DNA of 64,000 bases from the NCBI RefSeq assembly GCF_016808095.1, contig NC_068975.1, positions 18,111,501 to 18,175,500 of the forward strand. The letters are read 5' to 3'. Of the stretch, positions 32,907 through 43,164 are shown in pieces. Under the pieces are notes generated by a model that was not told the DNA's origin, made no database searches, and saw only the letters and a list, made by a program, of their open reading frames with translations. Both the position numbers and the translations under genes were made by a program. Each line of letters opens with the position of its first letter. The stretch's first letter is position 1. This DNA is from Vigna angularis. Taxonomy: Eukaryota; Streptophyta; Magnoliopsida; Fabales; Fabaceae.

Positions 32907-34069
32907 TGATAACCGTCGAAAATATCGTTATCTATGGTGTAATTTTGACAGGTAATGCATCCTTTTCTGCTTAGAAACTTGCTTGTAATCATGTTTTTGC
33001 TTTAGTTTTGTGAATAAGAGAGTTGAGGTTATACTTAATGATTTTATTACTAAATTCCCTTGATTTTGTAGGCTATAGGAATGATTTGAAAGAAGAATTA
33101 AAGTACCAAATAGTTGGAATGCAGAAAAGTCAACCAGAGTGCAGAAAAGTCAACCAGATTGCAGAAAAATCAACAAGAGTGCAAAATTTTTGTCCCGCAC
33201 TACGCCCGGGCGCCCCTCAGGGGCGCTTGAGCGCCATATTTGTCCCGCACCGCGCTCGGACGCCCTTCCAGGGGCGCTTGAGCGCCAGACGGTGCCGCAC
33301 ACCACCTGGGCACCCCACTTAGGACGCTCTAGCGTCAGTTCGTGGGCTTGGACTTGTTTTCTATCTCTTTCAGTCTTTCATTCCATTGTAAACTCTATTT
33401 GTTGTTGGAGGATGATGTAACCTTGTGAACTCTCATGTATTTGAATTGATTCTCAATAACATATGCTTTTTCATTAATTGTTAGAGTAATTCATCTGTGC
33501 TTATTACATGCTTTGTTTAACTCATTCATAACATGATGTATGAATTGCATGAGTGCCGGGAGGTTCCTTACAATTCAGGTTCTTGTTGAATTCTCCCAAG
33601 AGTAATATTTCTCAAAGATGAGGGTAAGAGTCTTGGTCGTCTTAAAGCTCTTGATCTTCACATTTAGTAGCTAGGAATGCTAAAAATTGCATGAACTAGT
33701 GATTAAGGACAAACTTATTCGTCGAGGGATCGGGTTTAAGTGATTTAGTGAGTGACATTAACATTAATGCATAAAGAAGAATTCTTATATACTTGAGAGT
33801 AAATTAGGTGAAATCTAAACCCCAACAACATATTCATCTCATATTATCAACTTCATCCATTCATTCTTGTGTTTAGCCTCAATTGATCAAATTTCATTCA
33901 TGTTTATTTTATTGCATTTGCATTCAAAACCCCCCAAAATATGCTCTTTAGAGTCTGAATTAGTTGAGTAATCACATAACTGTTTAGTGTCGTGAGTCTC
34001 TTGGGATACGATACTTGGTCTTACCATTTTATATTACTTGTGCGATTCGGTACACTTGCCGATCCATCA
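32907..34069 (+). repeat. LTR related to the Athila-like family, plus orientation
   Basis: The right end, from GAGTCTCTTGGGATACGATA through to CCATCA at 34069, is the reverse-complement counterpart of the solo LTR end at 35095 and of the Athila-like LTR at 8558 (GGCAAG..ACCAAATCG phrases). The left end TGATAACC fits the TGATAA start of both relatives. The length, 1163 bp, matches (1107 and 1260). No target duplication was found, so it may be a recombined or partial copy. A GC-rich cassette lies at 33186-33336. Confidence 0.55.
33186..33336. repeat. GGCGC palindromic cassette in the LTR
   Basis: Three tandem variants of CCCGCAC..C..GGGCGCCCC..AGGGGCGCTTGAGCGCC. Preceded by three 21 bp repeats of GCAGAAAAGTCAACCAGA at 33120-33185. 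It is much more GC-rich than its surroundings. Confidence 0.65.
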
Positions 34070-35094
34070 ACACTAGGTCTCTATCATCTCCACCGCCAAC
34101 GACACCCTCCTTCTGCCGACAACTCTATCCTCTATTTTACAACTTGAAGCTCAACATGTCTCAAGAAAACATCTTGATCAGTTTGCATTGAGGATTTGAA
34201 GAGATAAAACCTGGAGATTGAACCTAGGTACCCTATGTTTGGTGGCTGGAAAACTGCCTTTACTATTGGATATGGCTTACCACTTCAAGACTCTCATGTT
34301 TCTCAATACATTTACAAATTATTCAATTCAATTATCAAAACAATACAAAATCACACACCCACCACATTTCCAACACATGTATATAATATCTGTGGGGTTT
34401 CAGGTAGGGAATGAAGGGATGTTACCTCGCGAGTGAAGTGTCGACAATAGGAGTCCTCAAACCGGAAATGAAGTTAAGGCCAATAGAGGTTTGCGGAGGC
34501 ACGATTGAACTGCAATGGCGGTTCATAAGTTGACGTCGCGGTTGAAGCACAATGGAGGGAGGCGAACTCCAGTACCTCACGCCTACGACCCTTGGACAAG
34601 ATCACTGCAAGGGTTCTCAGATTGGGGAAATCAGAGAAGGGAGTGAAGACGTGTTTTGGTGCAAAATGAAAATGTGAGAGGGAATACCTGATTTTCGCCC
34701 TAGTGAAAATGTCAGAGGCGAACTCCGACAGCTAACGCAGGCGAACACCGACAGCCAGCGCCCAAGACCCTTCGATAAGATGAGTCTAAGGACGTTTTTG
34801 GAATGACCAACTGAACGACGAAGACAACTTCCTTGATTGAACGACGCGGCTGGAGGGCAATGACGACAAATGCTCTTCTCTAGTTCGTATACATGAAATG
34901 GGTGGAGGGAACAGTGTGCGCAAGCAGTAGAGGGAGTTGGGAGAAGGAGTTAGGGGAAGTAGGAGTTGAGAGAATCTGAATATTGGGGAAGAAGAGCTTT
35001 CGCAAAATGACGAGGAGGGAAAAATGCCACTTTCTTATACATCAACCACTTACCAAAGGTTAAGTCCCTTCGGTAATGTCCCATGTCGAGTACC

Positions 35095-36354
35095 TGTTAA
35101 TCTCTTTGGCAAGTGCACCAAATCGTTCAAGTAATAAACCGTGGTAAGACCAGGTATCGTTTTCCCAAGAGACTCGTAATACTAGAAAATTGTGCGATTA
35201 ACAACTCATCTAGACTCAAGAACAACTCATCATTTAAGAATATGTGCAAAAAGATAAATTCACAAGTAATTACAAGGTTGGACTTTGGTATTGAAGGCAC
35301 TTGAAAATGGAAAAGACTAGAAATGGTATGAAATGACATTGTTAAGGTTAGTTTTCACCAATGCATTCTTGTGTATAACCAATTTCATCTCCTCTCTATC
35401 AATTTACTAAAGTCAATCCACTAAAACACTCTAGCCCTAATCCCTTAGGTGAAAGAGCCTTGGTTTTCCTTATCAAACTCCAATCCCTTGGAGAATCTAA
35501 CAAGCAAACCCGCATTAAGAACTAGGATCTAAGACAACATGTGAATCATATCCCATCCCTGGCTCAATGACCCACAAGGACTCTTGTTTCAGTTCAAGAT
35601 TTCATATTCCATCCCTGGCTCAATGAAACCCCAAAATCAAGTCATGAACGTCTCCATTACATGCAAGCTTTAAGATTGGAAACAAGAATACTAGAAATTG
35701 ATAGAAAAGGCATATATATATTCAAATCATTCAATAATTACACAAGATCCAAAGGCTACAACTAACCCCAACAAGATGGGTTTGGCTCTCCATTTCCATG
35801 GAGAGCCTTTAAGCTTACAAAATGGCCATGGAAGAAGATGAAGAACCCAAGAGGAAGAAGGGAGTGTTCCCACGAGCCCTAGCAGCCCTCCAAGCTCTCC
35901 TCTGAGTGAGATGCACTTCCAAAGAACCAAAGACCCTTTTTTTCTTTCTGCCTCGTGAGTATATATACTGCTCGAATTCTCGCTTAAGCTAAATTATTCT
36001 CGCTTAAGCGAGAATTCTTCTTGGAGAATATAGTCATTCTCGCTTAAGCTAAATTATTCTCGCTTAAGCTAAATTATTCTCGCTTAAGCTAAAATATTCT
36101 CGCTTAAGCGAAAATGACTTTTAAATCAATGACTTCCTGGATCACCGAGGCTCTTCAATGTAATGGAGGATCTTCCTAACATCGAACTAGATCAAAAAAT
36201 AAGGGATTAGAGTATTATTTACGTAATGTAGCTCAAAATATAGATAAATACTAAAACTAAATAAAATAGAGGATTCATGCAAGTAATAAGCTAAAGAAGA
36301 GTTGATTTTGCTACTAAAATGATGCTTAGATAATGGTAAGAATTAGCATTATCA
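35095..36354 (-). repeat. solo LTR related to the Athila-like family
   Basis: The plus strand begins TGTTAATCTCTTTGGCAAG and ends AGCATTATCA, with a perfect 5 bp duplication GTACC (35090-35094 and 36355-36359). Its first 90 bases parallel the 8558 LTR (GGCAAGT..ACCAAATCGTT..AAGTAAT). There is no internal domain on either side, so it is a solo LTR left by LTR-LTR recombination. Confidence 0.85.
35976..36115. repeat. CTCGCTTAAGC palindromic cassette in the solo LTR
   Basis: Six copies of ATTCTCGCTTAAGC, some continuing to the full palindrome CTCGCTTAAGCGAG, others to CTCGCTTAAGCTAAATT. Confidence 0.85.
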
Positions 36355-37865
36355 GTACCGAAGGCCAAAATCCTTCAATAAAGTACTACTCTAGAGACCG
36401 CCGGAAAATCCTTCGATAAATAAAATTTACCGAAGGCTGAAGGTCGTCGGTAATAGTCCACCGGTAATAAATGAATTTCCTGTAGTGAGAGTTTGTGTAA
36501 CCTGCTATAAATTTAACTTTTTTTTTCTCTCTTCTCGCATACCCTCTCATTTTCCTCCCTCTACAGTGTCTCTCCTCCATTGTTGCACCCACAAAAGCTA
36601 AAAAAACCTCCCATTTTCACCTTCTTTTTACCTTTTCTAACTCTCGAGTCATCTATTTGACGATCAGGAGGTGCCTAAACGACCACAACAGTGAGATCTA
36701 TGTTTCTACCCAATCAATTTCTTCTATAGAGAAAATAAGTTTCTGCTCCTTTTTTCCTTTTGTTTTTTTTTCCTAAAATCTCTAGTTTAGGGGTGATGCA
36801 TGTGTCGTCCACCTTTATTTTCTTGTTCCTTGTTGACCAGTGGTTATAAGGACTCACTTTGATTTCAATTCCACAATTTGTAGGTGTTTCTAGAGTTCCT
36901 TGCATTTGAAGCAATTGTTGGACGTTCTTAGAGATGTGTAAAACTATCTAAGGTTAGGGAAGCTAGTGACTTATCTTTGTTTCTATGATTGATTTGATAT
37001 GTATAATTTATGATTTGGTAGCAGATTATGTTGAATTGGTTGAAGTGGAGACATTTGTTTTGGTATAACTTGTAAATTAATGATTTTGCTTGATCTTTAA
37101 ATGCTTGTTGTTGTGAATAATATTTATGGAATGTGTTGGTGTGATCTGGATTTTCTTTGGATATGAATTTCTTTGGTATTGAAGGTTAGTGATGTTGAAT
37201 TTGATTAAAGGTGGAAAAGAGTTGAACTAGTCTAGTTATAAGTGGTTTTGGTAAATTTTAAAGGTTGTGATGGGTGATTTTTAGAAGTATTAGTTTAAAT
37301 GATGAAGGGATGATTTAGATCCTATGGTATTATTTATTAGGACTAGTTTGAGTTGTGAATTGGTAAATTTGTGATCTAAAGTAGAGTGATAAGTTGTTGG
37401 CTATGTTTGGAAAGGGTTTTAAGTGGAAGTTAGGGGTATAAAATGGTGAATTTTGGAAATAGAGGTTTTGAGGTGTTTTGGAGTGGTTGAGGTTTGTCTT
37501 ACAGTCATTTGTGACTTGTTCAGATCCTTAAGTTGCTCATAAATGAGCTAGAACTGGTGGAATTAAATATTGGGCTCTAAAGAGAGGTTTTGGTCTATTT
37601 TGTGGTGAAATCTTGGGGTAAAATAGTTTAAAACTAGTTTAGGATGATTTATATACACTTGGTTAAGTTAGTAGTAGCTTATAATCTCATTTGGAAGTGG
37701 TAGAAGTTGGTAAACTTGCATATTAGAGATCATGGGAGGTCTAGGGGTGTTATGCATGAAGTTTTGAAGCTGCAAAATTATGCAGGGCTAGGCAAGCAAA
37801 ATGGAACGAGTTTAGGAAGGTTCTGGTAGTGGGTCACGCCCAACCTGGGGAGCTTGCTGTTTTGA

Positions 37866-37985
37866 CTCTCGTTGAGCGAGTATTTGGGGTGTTTGGCAGA
37901 GAGTTGCATAGGCTAAGCGAGTCAACTCGCTTAGCTTGCAAGTCTTGTTGTTTTGTCTCTTGTTGGGCGAGCAAAGGTTGCTCTC
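37866..37985. repeat. GCGAG palindromic cassette in copy C
   Basis: Contains CTCGTTGAGCGAG, CTAAGCGAGTCAACTCGCTTAG (22-base palindrome, split here as CTAAGCGAG / TCAA / CTCGCTTAG) and CTTGTTGGGCGAG. It follows GCTGCAAAATTATGCAG, which parallels the CTGCAGATTATGCAG beside the cassette of copy B. Confidence 0.7.
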
Positions 37986-38740
37986 TGGGTGAGTGAGTGA
38001 GTTGAGGTTGCTTTTGGTTGTTTTGCTTTCCATTTCTATTATGTGTTTTCATGTATATGGTATGATGTTTTATATAATACTTAGAGGTATGTTTGTAACA
38101 TATGATGGTATGGGGTTTGAGGTTGGAAGGGTTCTAAGGAGAATTCTTCATGATTGTATCGAATGTTGTTAGTATAAATGTAAGAACCTTGATGTGGGGG
38201 TTATCCTGACACTCTAATGATCGTCCATGCTCAGTTAGAGAGATGAGTCATGTCGTGTGAGTAGTAGGAGATCCTAGCCTAGGGGCCTTTCTTCAGTTGG
38301 CAAAAGGCGTTTTAACGGACTAACCTTGTGTGGTAGCTTTGAGTGGGTTAGTTGTTCCACCACTCAAGTGCAGAACTAGTCATGACTCGACATTTATATT
38401 ATATTCGAATGGCTAAGTTTAGGTCTATGGTATGATTAAGATGTTTTGTTTACTATGTGCGAAGTATGATATATGATGGAATTTTATTTTACCATGTTGA
38501 ATTGTTTTATCATTAGCTTACCCTTCTTATGTGTTCTATGTTTTTTGATCGTATGCATTGATTTTCTCTTTGGCAATTATCATCTGGTGAGTGTGAGCAG
38601 AGGATGATGATGTTTTGGTAGAACAAGCTTTTGATGAAGGATCAACAAATGTTTAATACTCCTTAGATTAGTTGCTCAATATATAGTTTTGACTTTAGTT
38701 GGCTTGTATATTAAGTTAAATTTGTAGTTATGTTTTGTAT

Positions 38741-40071
38741 AGTGTTGTCAAAATGGGTAACCTGACCCAACCTGGTCAACTTATTAATGAGCCGAAAAAA
38801 ATTGAACCCTGCATGACCCACTATGGATTAGTGGGTTAAACGGGTTGGCTCACTGTCTCACTTAATTACAAGTCTTTTTTTTTTCAAATCCAAAAAAAAA
38901 TTACAAAGCTTTTATAGTTCAAATATAAATAAATTTTACTCTAAAATGATGTTTAACTCCAACAACAATTCAAAATAAAAAAAGTATCATATGATCCAAA
39001 TGTAATCCAAAAGCAAACACAAAAAGCGAACAAATAAGTTTATAATATTAATAATCATTTTTGTGTTACTTATTCATTTATAAGATTAGAGTCTTGAATG
39101 GATAAATCCATGATATTTTGCTCTCTTGAAACATCTTTTTCTTTATTCATCTACAATACAATAAAAAAAAGTATTAACTAATAATATTGAGGGTTAAATA
39201 TGTTTTTCGTCCCTTAAGTATCACACGATTTTGGTTTTAGTCTATACTCAAAACTTTGATGGTTTGTAGTCCTCATAGTTTTGAAACTCTTACTATTAGT
39301 CCTTAAAATTGGACGGCGTTAACTTTTAGTAGATGTGGCTAATGGCCAGCCCACGTGTGATGTCACCTTCCCTGGCTACTTTTAATTGACGTGGCAGTAA
39401 AGGTGTGGTGGTCGGTCGGCCTGGTGGGTTCTATTACAATCAACAGAACAATGCAATAGAAGCGGACTATATAAAAGACCGAACGGTGTTGGGCAAAGAC
39501 CGAACGATTATGGTGATGGGTGGAGTGCAATATATGAAAGACCGAACGATGTTGGGAAAAGACCGAACGGTTATGGGCAAAGAACACCATGTCGACCACC
39601 AGACCGAGTGGCCAACCACCCACCAGGCCGACCGACCACTACACCTTTACTACCACGTCAATTAAAAGTAGTCAGGTGGCATGACACGTGGGATGGCCGT
39701 TAGCCACGTCAAACAAAAGTTAGCGCCATCCAATTTTAAGGACTAATAGTAAGAGTTTCAAAACTATGAGGACTAAAAACCATCAAAGTTTCGAGTAAGG
39801 ATTAAAATCAAAATCGTGTGATACTTAAGGGACGAAAAACATATTTAACCCTAATATTGAAATACAAAGTAATAAGTGATTAAATTAAATTACGTGAGTT
39901 GGTGAGCCAACCCGGCTCACCATGGGTTTAACCTGGGTGAGCTGAGTTCTAATGGGCCAGTTTGAAAATTGGTCTGTATAAAAAAATTACCTTTTTTTCA
40001 AATCTAACCCGACTTGAACTGGTAGTGGACTGAGTCGACTAGCGAGTTTTAACCCATTTTGACAAGACTAA
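38741..40071. mobile_element. hAT-like non-autonomous element
   Basis: Ends read inward AGTGTTGTCAAAATGGGT and TTAGTCTTGTCAAAATGGGT. A perfect 8 bp duplication TTTTGTAT flanks it (38733-38740 and 40072-40079), the size used by hAT transposons. Subterminal regions pair through words such as GGGTTGGCTCAC and GTGAGCCAACCC. There is no transposase. A Mutator-type MITE is nested at 39191-39851. Confidence 0.85.
39191..39851. mobile_element. Mutator-type MITE with arms of about 230 bp
   Basis: Both ends read GGGTTAAATATGTTTTTCGT inward, and the arms stay similar for about 230 bases. A perfect 9 bp duplication TAATATTGA flanks it (39182-39190 and 39852-39860), as for Mutator-like elements. The centre (39466-39600) repeats AAAGACCGAACG four to five times. 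Open frames on both strands here are translations of the arms. Confidence 0.88.
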
Positions 40072-40142
40072 TTTTGTATAACTATAATGCAATTTTATTT
40101 TTCATGGTCTTGTTAATTGTTATATTTTATTGAATATGTGAT

Positions 40143-40642
40143 AGCTCCTCCATATACCGAAGCAGTAAACAAAAAATAAAGTTTATATAAAATACGCTCT
40201 ACCGCCTCAGTTGTAGATAGAATCGGGGCAAAAATATCCCCTTTATTTATTGAATAAACCGAAGTAGTAAACGAAAATTTTTTTGAGAAAAATACCCTCT
40301 ACCGCCTCGAGTGGATGAAGAATCACTGTCAAAGCCCCCACATACTGCCTCAGTTCCCTTAAACTGAGACAATAACAGAAGAAGTAAACAAAAAATTGAA
40401 AACAAATTTATTTAAAATACTCTCTACCACCTCGATTGCAAACAAAACCGAGGCAAAAAGACCCCCTTTACTATCATGGTTGCTATGAACCGAGGCAAAA
40501 AAATCCCCTGTTGCCTCGATTTAGAACCGAAGCTGAAAAACTACCATTTTTTTCCTTTCTAGATATACCTCGATTCATTATCTTTTTATGTATAGGCGAA
40601 AATAACCATTTTAGTTTCCTTTTGCTATACTAATATATTTAT
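40143..40642. mobile_element. unclassified insertion with a 10 bp direct flank
   Basis: AATATGTGAT occurs on both sides (40133-40142 and 40643-40652), and the outer sequence resumes the end of LTR copy C. The inside has three diverged units of about 125 bases with AAACCGAAG.AGTAAACAAAA and CTCTACC.CCTC words, then ACCGAGGCAAAAA repeats. Terminal inverted repeats are not obvious. A 9-10 bp duplication would suit a Mutator-like element. Confidence 0.45.
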
Positions 40643-40663
40643 AATATGTGATTGGATGTTACA

Positions 40664-43164
40664 CTCTCACTTTTACTTTTTATGGTTGGACATTTCAATG
40701 TGAGTTTAAGTTTTATATATTAAGTAAAAATAAAAAAATTAACAAAAAAAGCTATAAATTTATTGTCTTACAACTTTTGAGTTAAAAATAGTACTAATAT
40801 CTAATGTGGGTTAAGTTCGTGTTTTATTAGTATTATATATTTTTAATGAATTTCTTAAAAGATCTATTAATAGTGTCAAAGTAAAAAAAAAAAAATCTTC
40901 CAGACAGAAATTTCATGCAAGTTATAGGATAAGAAAGTCACGCATGATTTAGAATGTTTATGTTCGGTAAGAAATATAAAAAAAGAAACATCTTTCATGG
41001 ATGAATTATTAGGAATTCAAGTATAAATTTAAGTTTTCCAATAAAAAAAATTAAATATTTTATAAAATAAAAAATTCATAAATTTATTATAATAAATTTT
41101 TAGGTTAAAAATAATATTAATTTATTCATATGGTATCTAATGAAAAAAAAATCCATCAATATATTCCCTTAATCAGAAATGAATTTCTTCCATAATATTA
41201 ATGCTGCGACTGCGACTACATCTTAATACTGCTATTACATGTGACATTCAAAGTTTAAAAATATCATAAGTACTCTTTATATTTGACTAGGTCAATTTGC
41301 TCACACACATATAAGTTTATTATTGGATTGACCAAGTGAAGCAAACGTGGTAGCATATCCTTTCAGAACAACACTACCTGCACTTTTCTGTTCTATCAAT
41401 TTTTAAAATTATGCTCGAATATCTTAAATCATAAGAACATACTTCCTTCATGAATACAGCCTAATTAGAAACCTAATAAAAATGTTTATATATGCCTATC
41501 ACGTTCTATGGAATGTCGCAAACCATTTTATTTCACAACCAATTATATATTTATTAAAATAATGTGGAGTGCAACATTCGGCATATACATTAAAAAATAT
41601 GATGCATATTAAAAAAAATGTAAAGTGCAACATTCGGTATATACATTAAAAAATTATGATGCATATAGTACTCACATCAACGTGGGATAGTAGAGATTTG
41701 ACTCTACTAAATAACAATATTCCATAATTTGTGTAAATAATATTAGGGTTTAGAATTAAAATAATTAATATTAAAGAAATTATATATTTCCATGTTAATC
41801 ATATTTTTAATATCGGTCACTTTTAAAATTAGTGTAAAATTTTATGTTAGTTTGGTATTATATTGATATATACTAACTTTGACAAAGTAACTCAATTTCT
41901 GTGTAACTTACTAATAACACATTCCAAATTGAGTATGAAAGATAATAATATAAAAGTTATGGAGAAGATTTTTGTTGATAATTATGGTTAGTTTTTCTTC
42001 TTCCAACTAGGAGTATTTAGAGTTCGGTTTGAATTAAATATTTATCAAAAATAAAAAATTTAAATCAATTAACTTTTATTTTCACAAAAAAAAGCAAGAT
42101 TTGCAGAAAAAAATAACTATTCCGTTAAAATGTGTAAATAACATATTTTCGTACCTAATTCGTATAAATTAAATAATACGAAAATAAAAAAATTAAATCG
42201 TATGACATAATTAATAATAGAAAAATTAATCACTTAATCAATTTGGTTTAATCTCATCAAATGTGTAAGCTGTAAATAATTATCATCAGATTTGGAGTTG
42301 AAGATAATAAAACTAACTATTTATAAAAATAAAATAACGAAAATAATTTATTTTCAATATATAACACGACTTTTTACCAAATATTAGGGAACTAAAATGC
42401 ATTTAATTCAATTTTTTAGTATGATAACCTGCTCTTCAAAAAATGACATAAATTTGCAAATCGAAATAAATTTCTGGCATATGAAACTTTATGAAGGAAA
42501 ACACATTAAAAATAAAATAACATTTGGATGAAATTTCTAGGATCTGTTTCATTTGTTACAGACGAAGACATGCAGCAGTGTCATTAAATGCAGACATAAA
42601 CACAGCAATGTTAGCTAGCAGCAGCCATAGACAGGACAGTGCTACAAAACTAGTTATCTGACCCTTTTTCTTTTCCATCTTTCTCTGTATCTCTCACCTT
42701 TCTTTGTGTATTTTTCTACTCATCTTCTCTCTGTCAATACACATTCTCGTCAATTTGCTATTTTTTATTTCAACCGTTGCAGATGAAAGGTTACAAGTCC
42801 TGCATAACTTTTGTGCCATTTGCTCGAAAGTTTCAAAAACCGCGTGACTATTTATAACAAAGAAAAAGTCATTGCATACAGACACATATAAGCTTGAAAA
42901 ATAGCTGTATAGTTGACCCTGACTTCTAAGTAGATTTTATCATTGAAGAAGCCAAGCGTGAGTAAAGGGTGTTGCCTTATGCCCATGAATATTCCTCTAT
43001 AGTTGAACAATTCTAGTTCATCATAGCCTAGTTCTTCTAGTCGAACTGTTCAAGTTCACTCATTTTTGGCTATCTTTCTCAGAACTTGCATAGCTCTCAT
43101 AATCTGTACCTCCTTAAAAGTTGTATATCCCAGAAAAGAATTTTCTGGGTAAGATTTGAAACTC
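40664..43164. other. AT-rich intergenic DNA and promoter of the GDPDL gene
   Basis: No gene seen. A 46 bp tandem duplication lies at 41571-41666 (CAACATTCGG and TATACATTAAAAAAT words). The last 600 bases are less AT-rich and probably include the 5' UTR of the downstream gene. Confidence 0.5.

Larger units (their letters stand above)
34070..36487. mobile_element. CACTA-type element remnant, right end, split by a solo LTR
   Basis: Subterminal words CTTACCAAAGG and CTTCGGTAATG at 35050-35080 continue after the solo LTR as TACCGAAGGCC, GATAAATAAAATTTACCGAAGG and GGTCGTCGGTAATAG. The right terminus TTCCTGTAGTG ends at 36487. The left terminus could not be located; the block 34200-34900 with two related phrases (GACCCTTGGACAAGAT and GACCCTTCGATAAGAT) is probably its interior. 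No transposase domain was recognised. Confidence 0.45.
36491..40663 (+). repeat. LTR-like repeat, copy C (plus orientation), with nested insertions
   Basis: Shares with copies A and B (read on the minus strand) the GATCAGGAGGTGCC phrase (36662), AACGGACTAACCT (38314) and GTGAGTGTGAGCAGAGG (38587). The right end GGATGTTACA is at 40654-40663. It is interrupted at 38741-40071 by a hAT element and at 40143-40642 by a second insertion. The left edge is unclear; it may be cut by the CACTA end at 36487. A CTCGTTGAGCGAG-type palindromic cassette lies at 37866-37985. Confidence 0.55.

Noticed and set aside
33023..33420. Two overlapping open frames rich in Arg and Pro
   Set aside because: They run through the GGCGC cassette and triplet repeats of an LTR; composition explains them.
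32907..34069. Calling this LTR a solo LTR with target duplication
   Set aside because: Flanks CTCGG and ACACT do not match, so only relatedness is claimed.
34070..34076. CACTAGG next to the LTR end as left terminus of the CACTA remnant
   Set aside because: The following bases do not match the right terminus (TTCCTGTAGTG reversed), and no 3 bp duplication agrees.
39363..39665. Paired 86-codon frames on both strands
   Set aside because: Arms and loop of the Mutator-type MITE, no protein.
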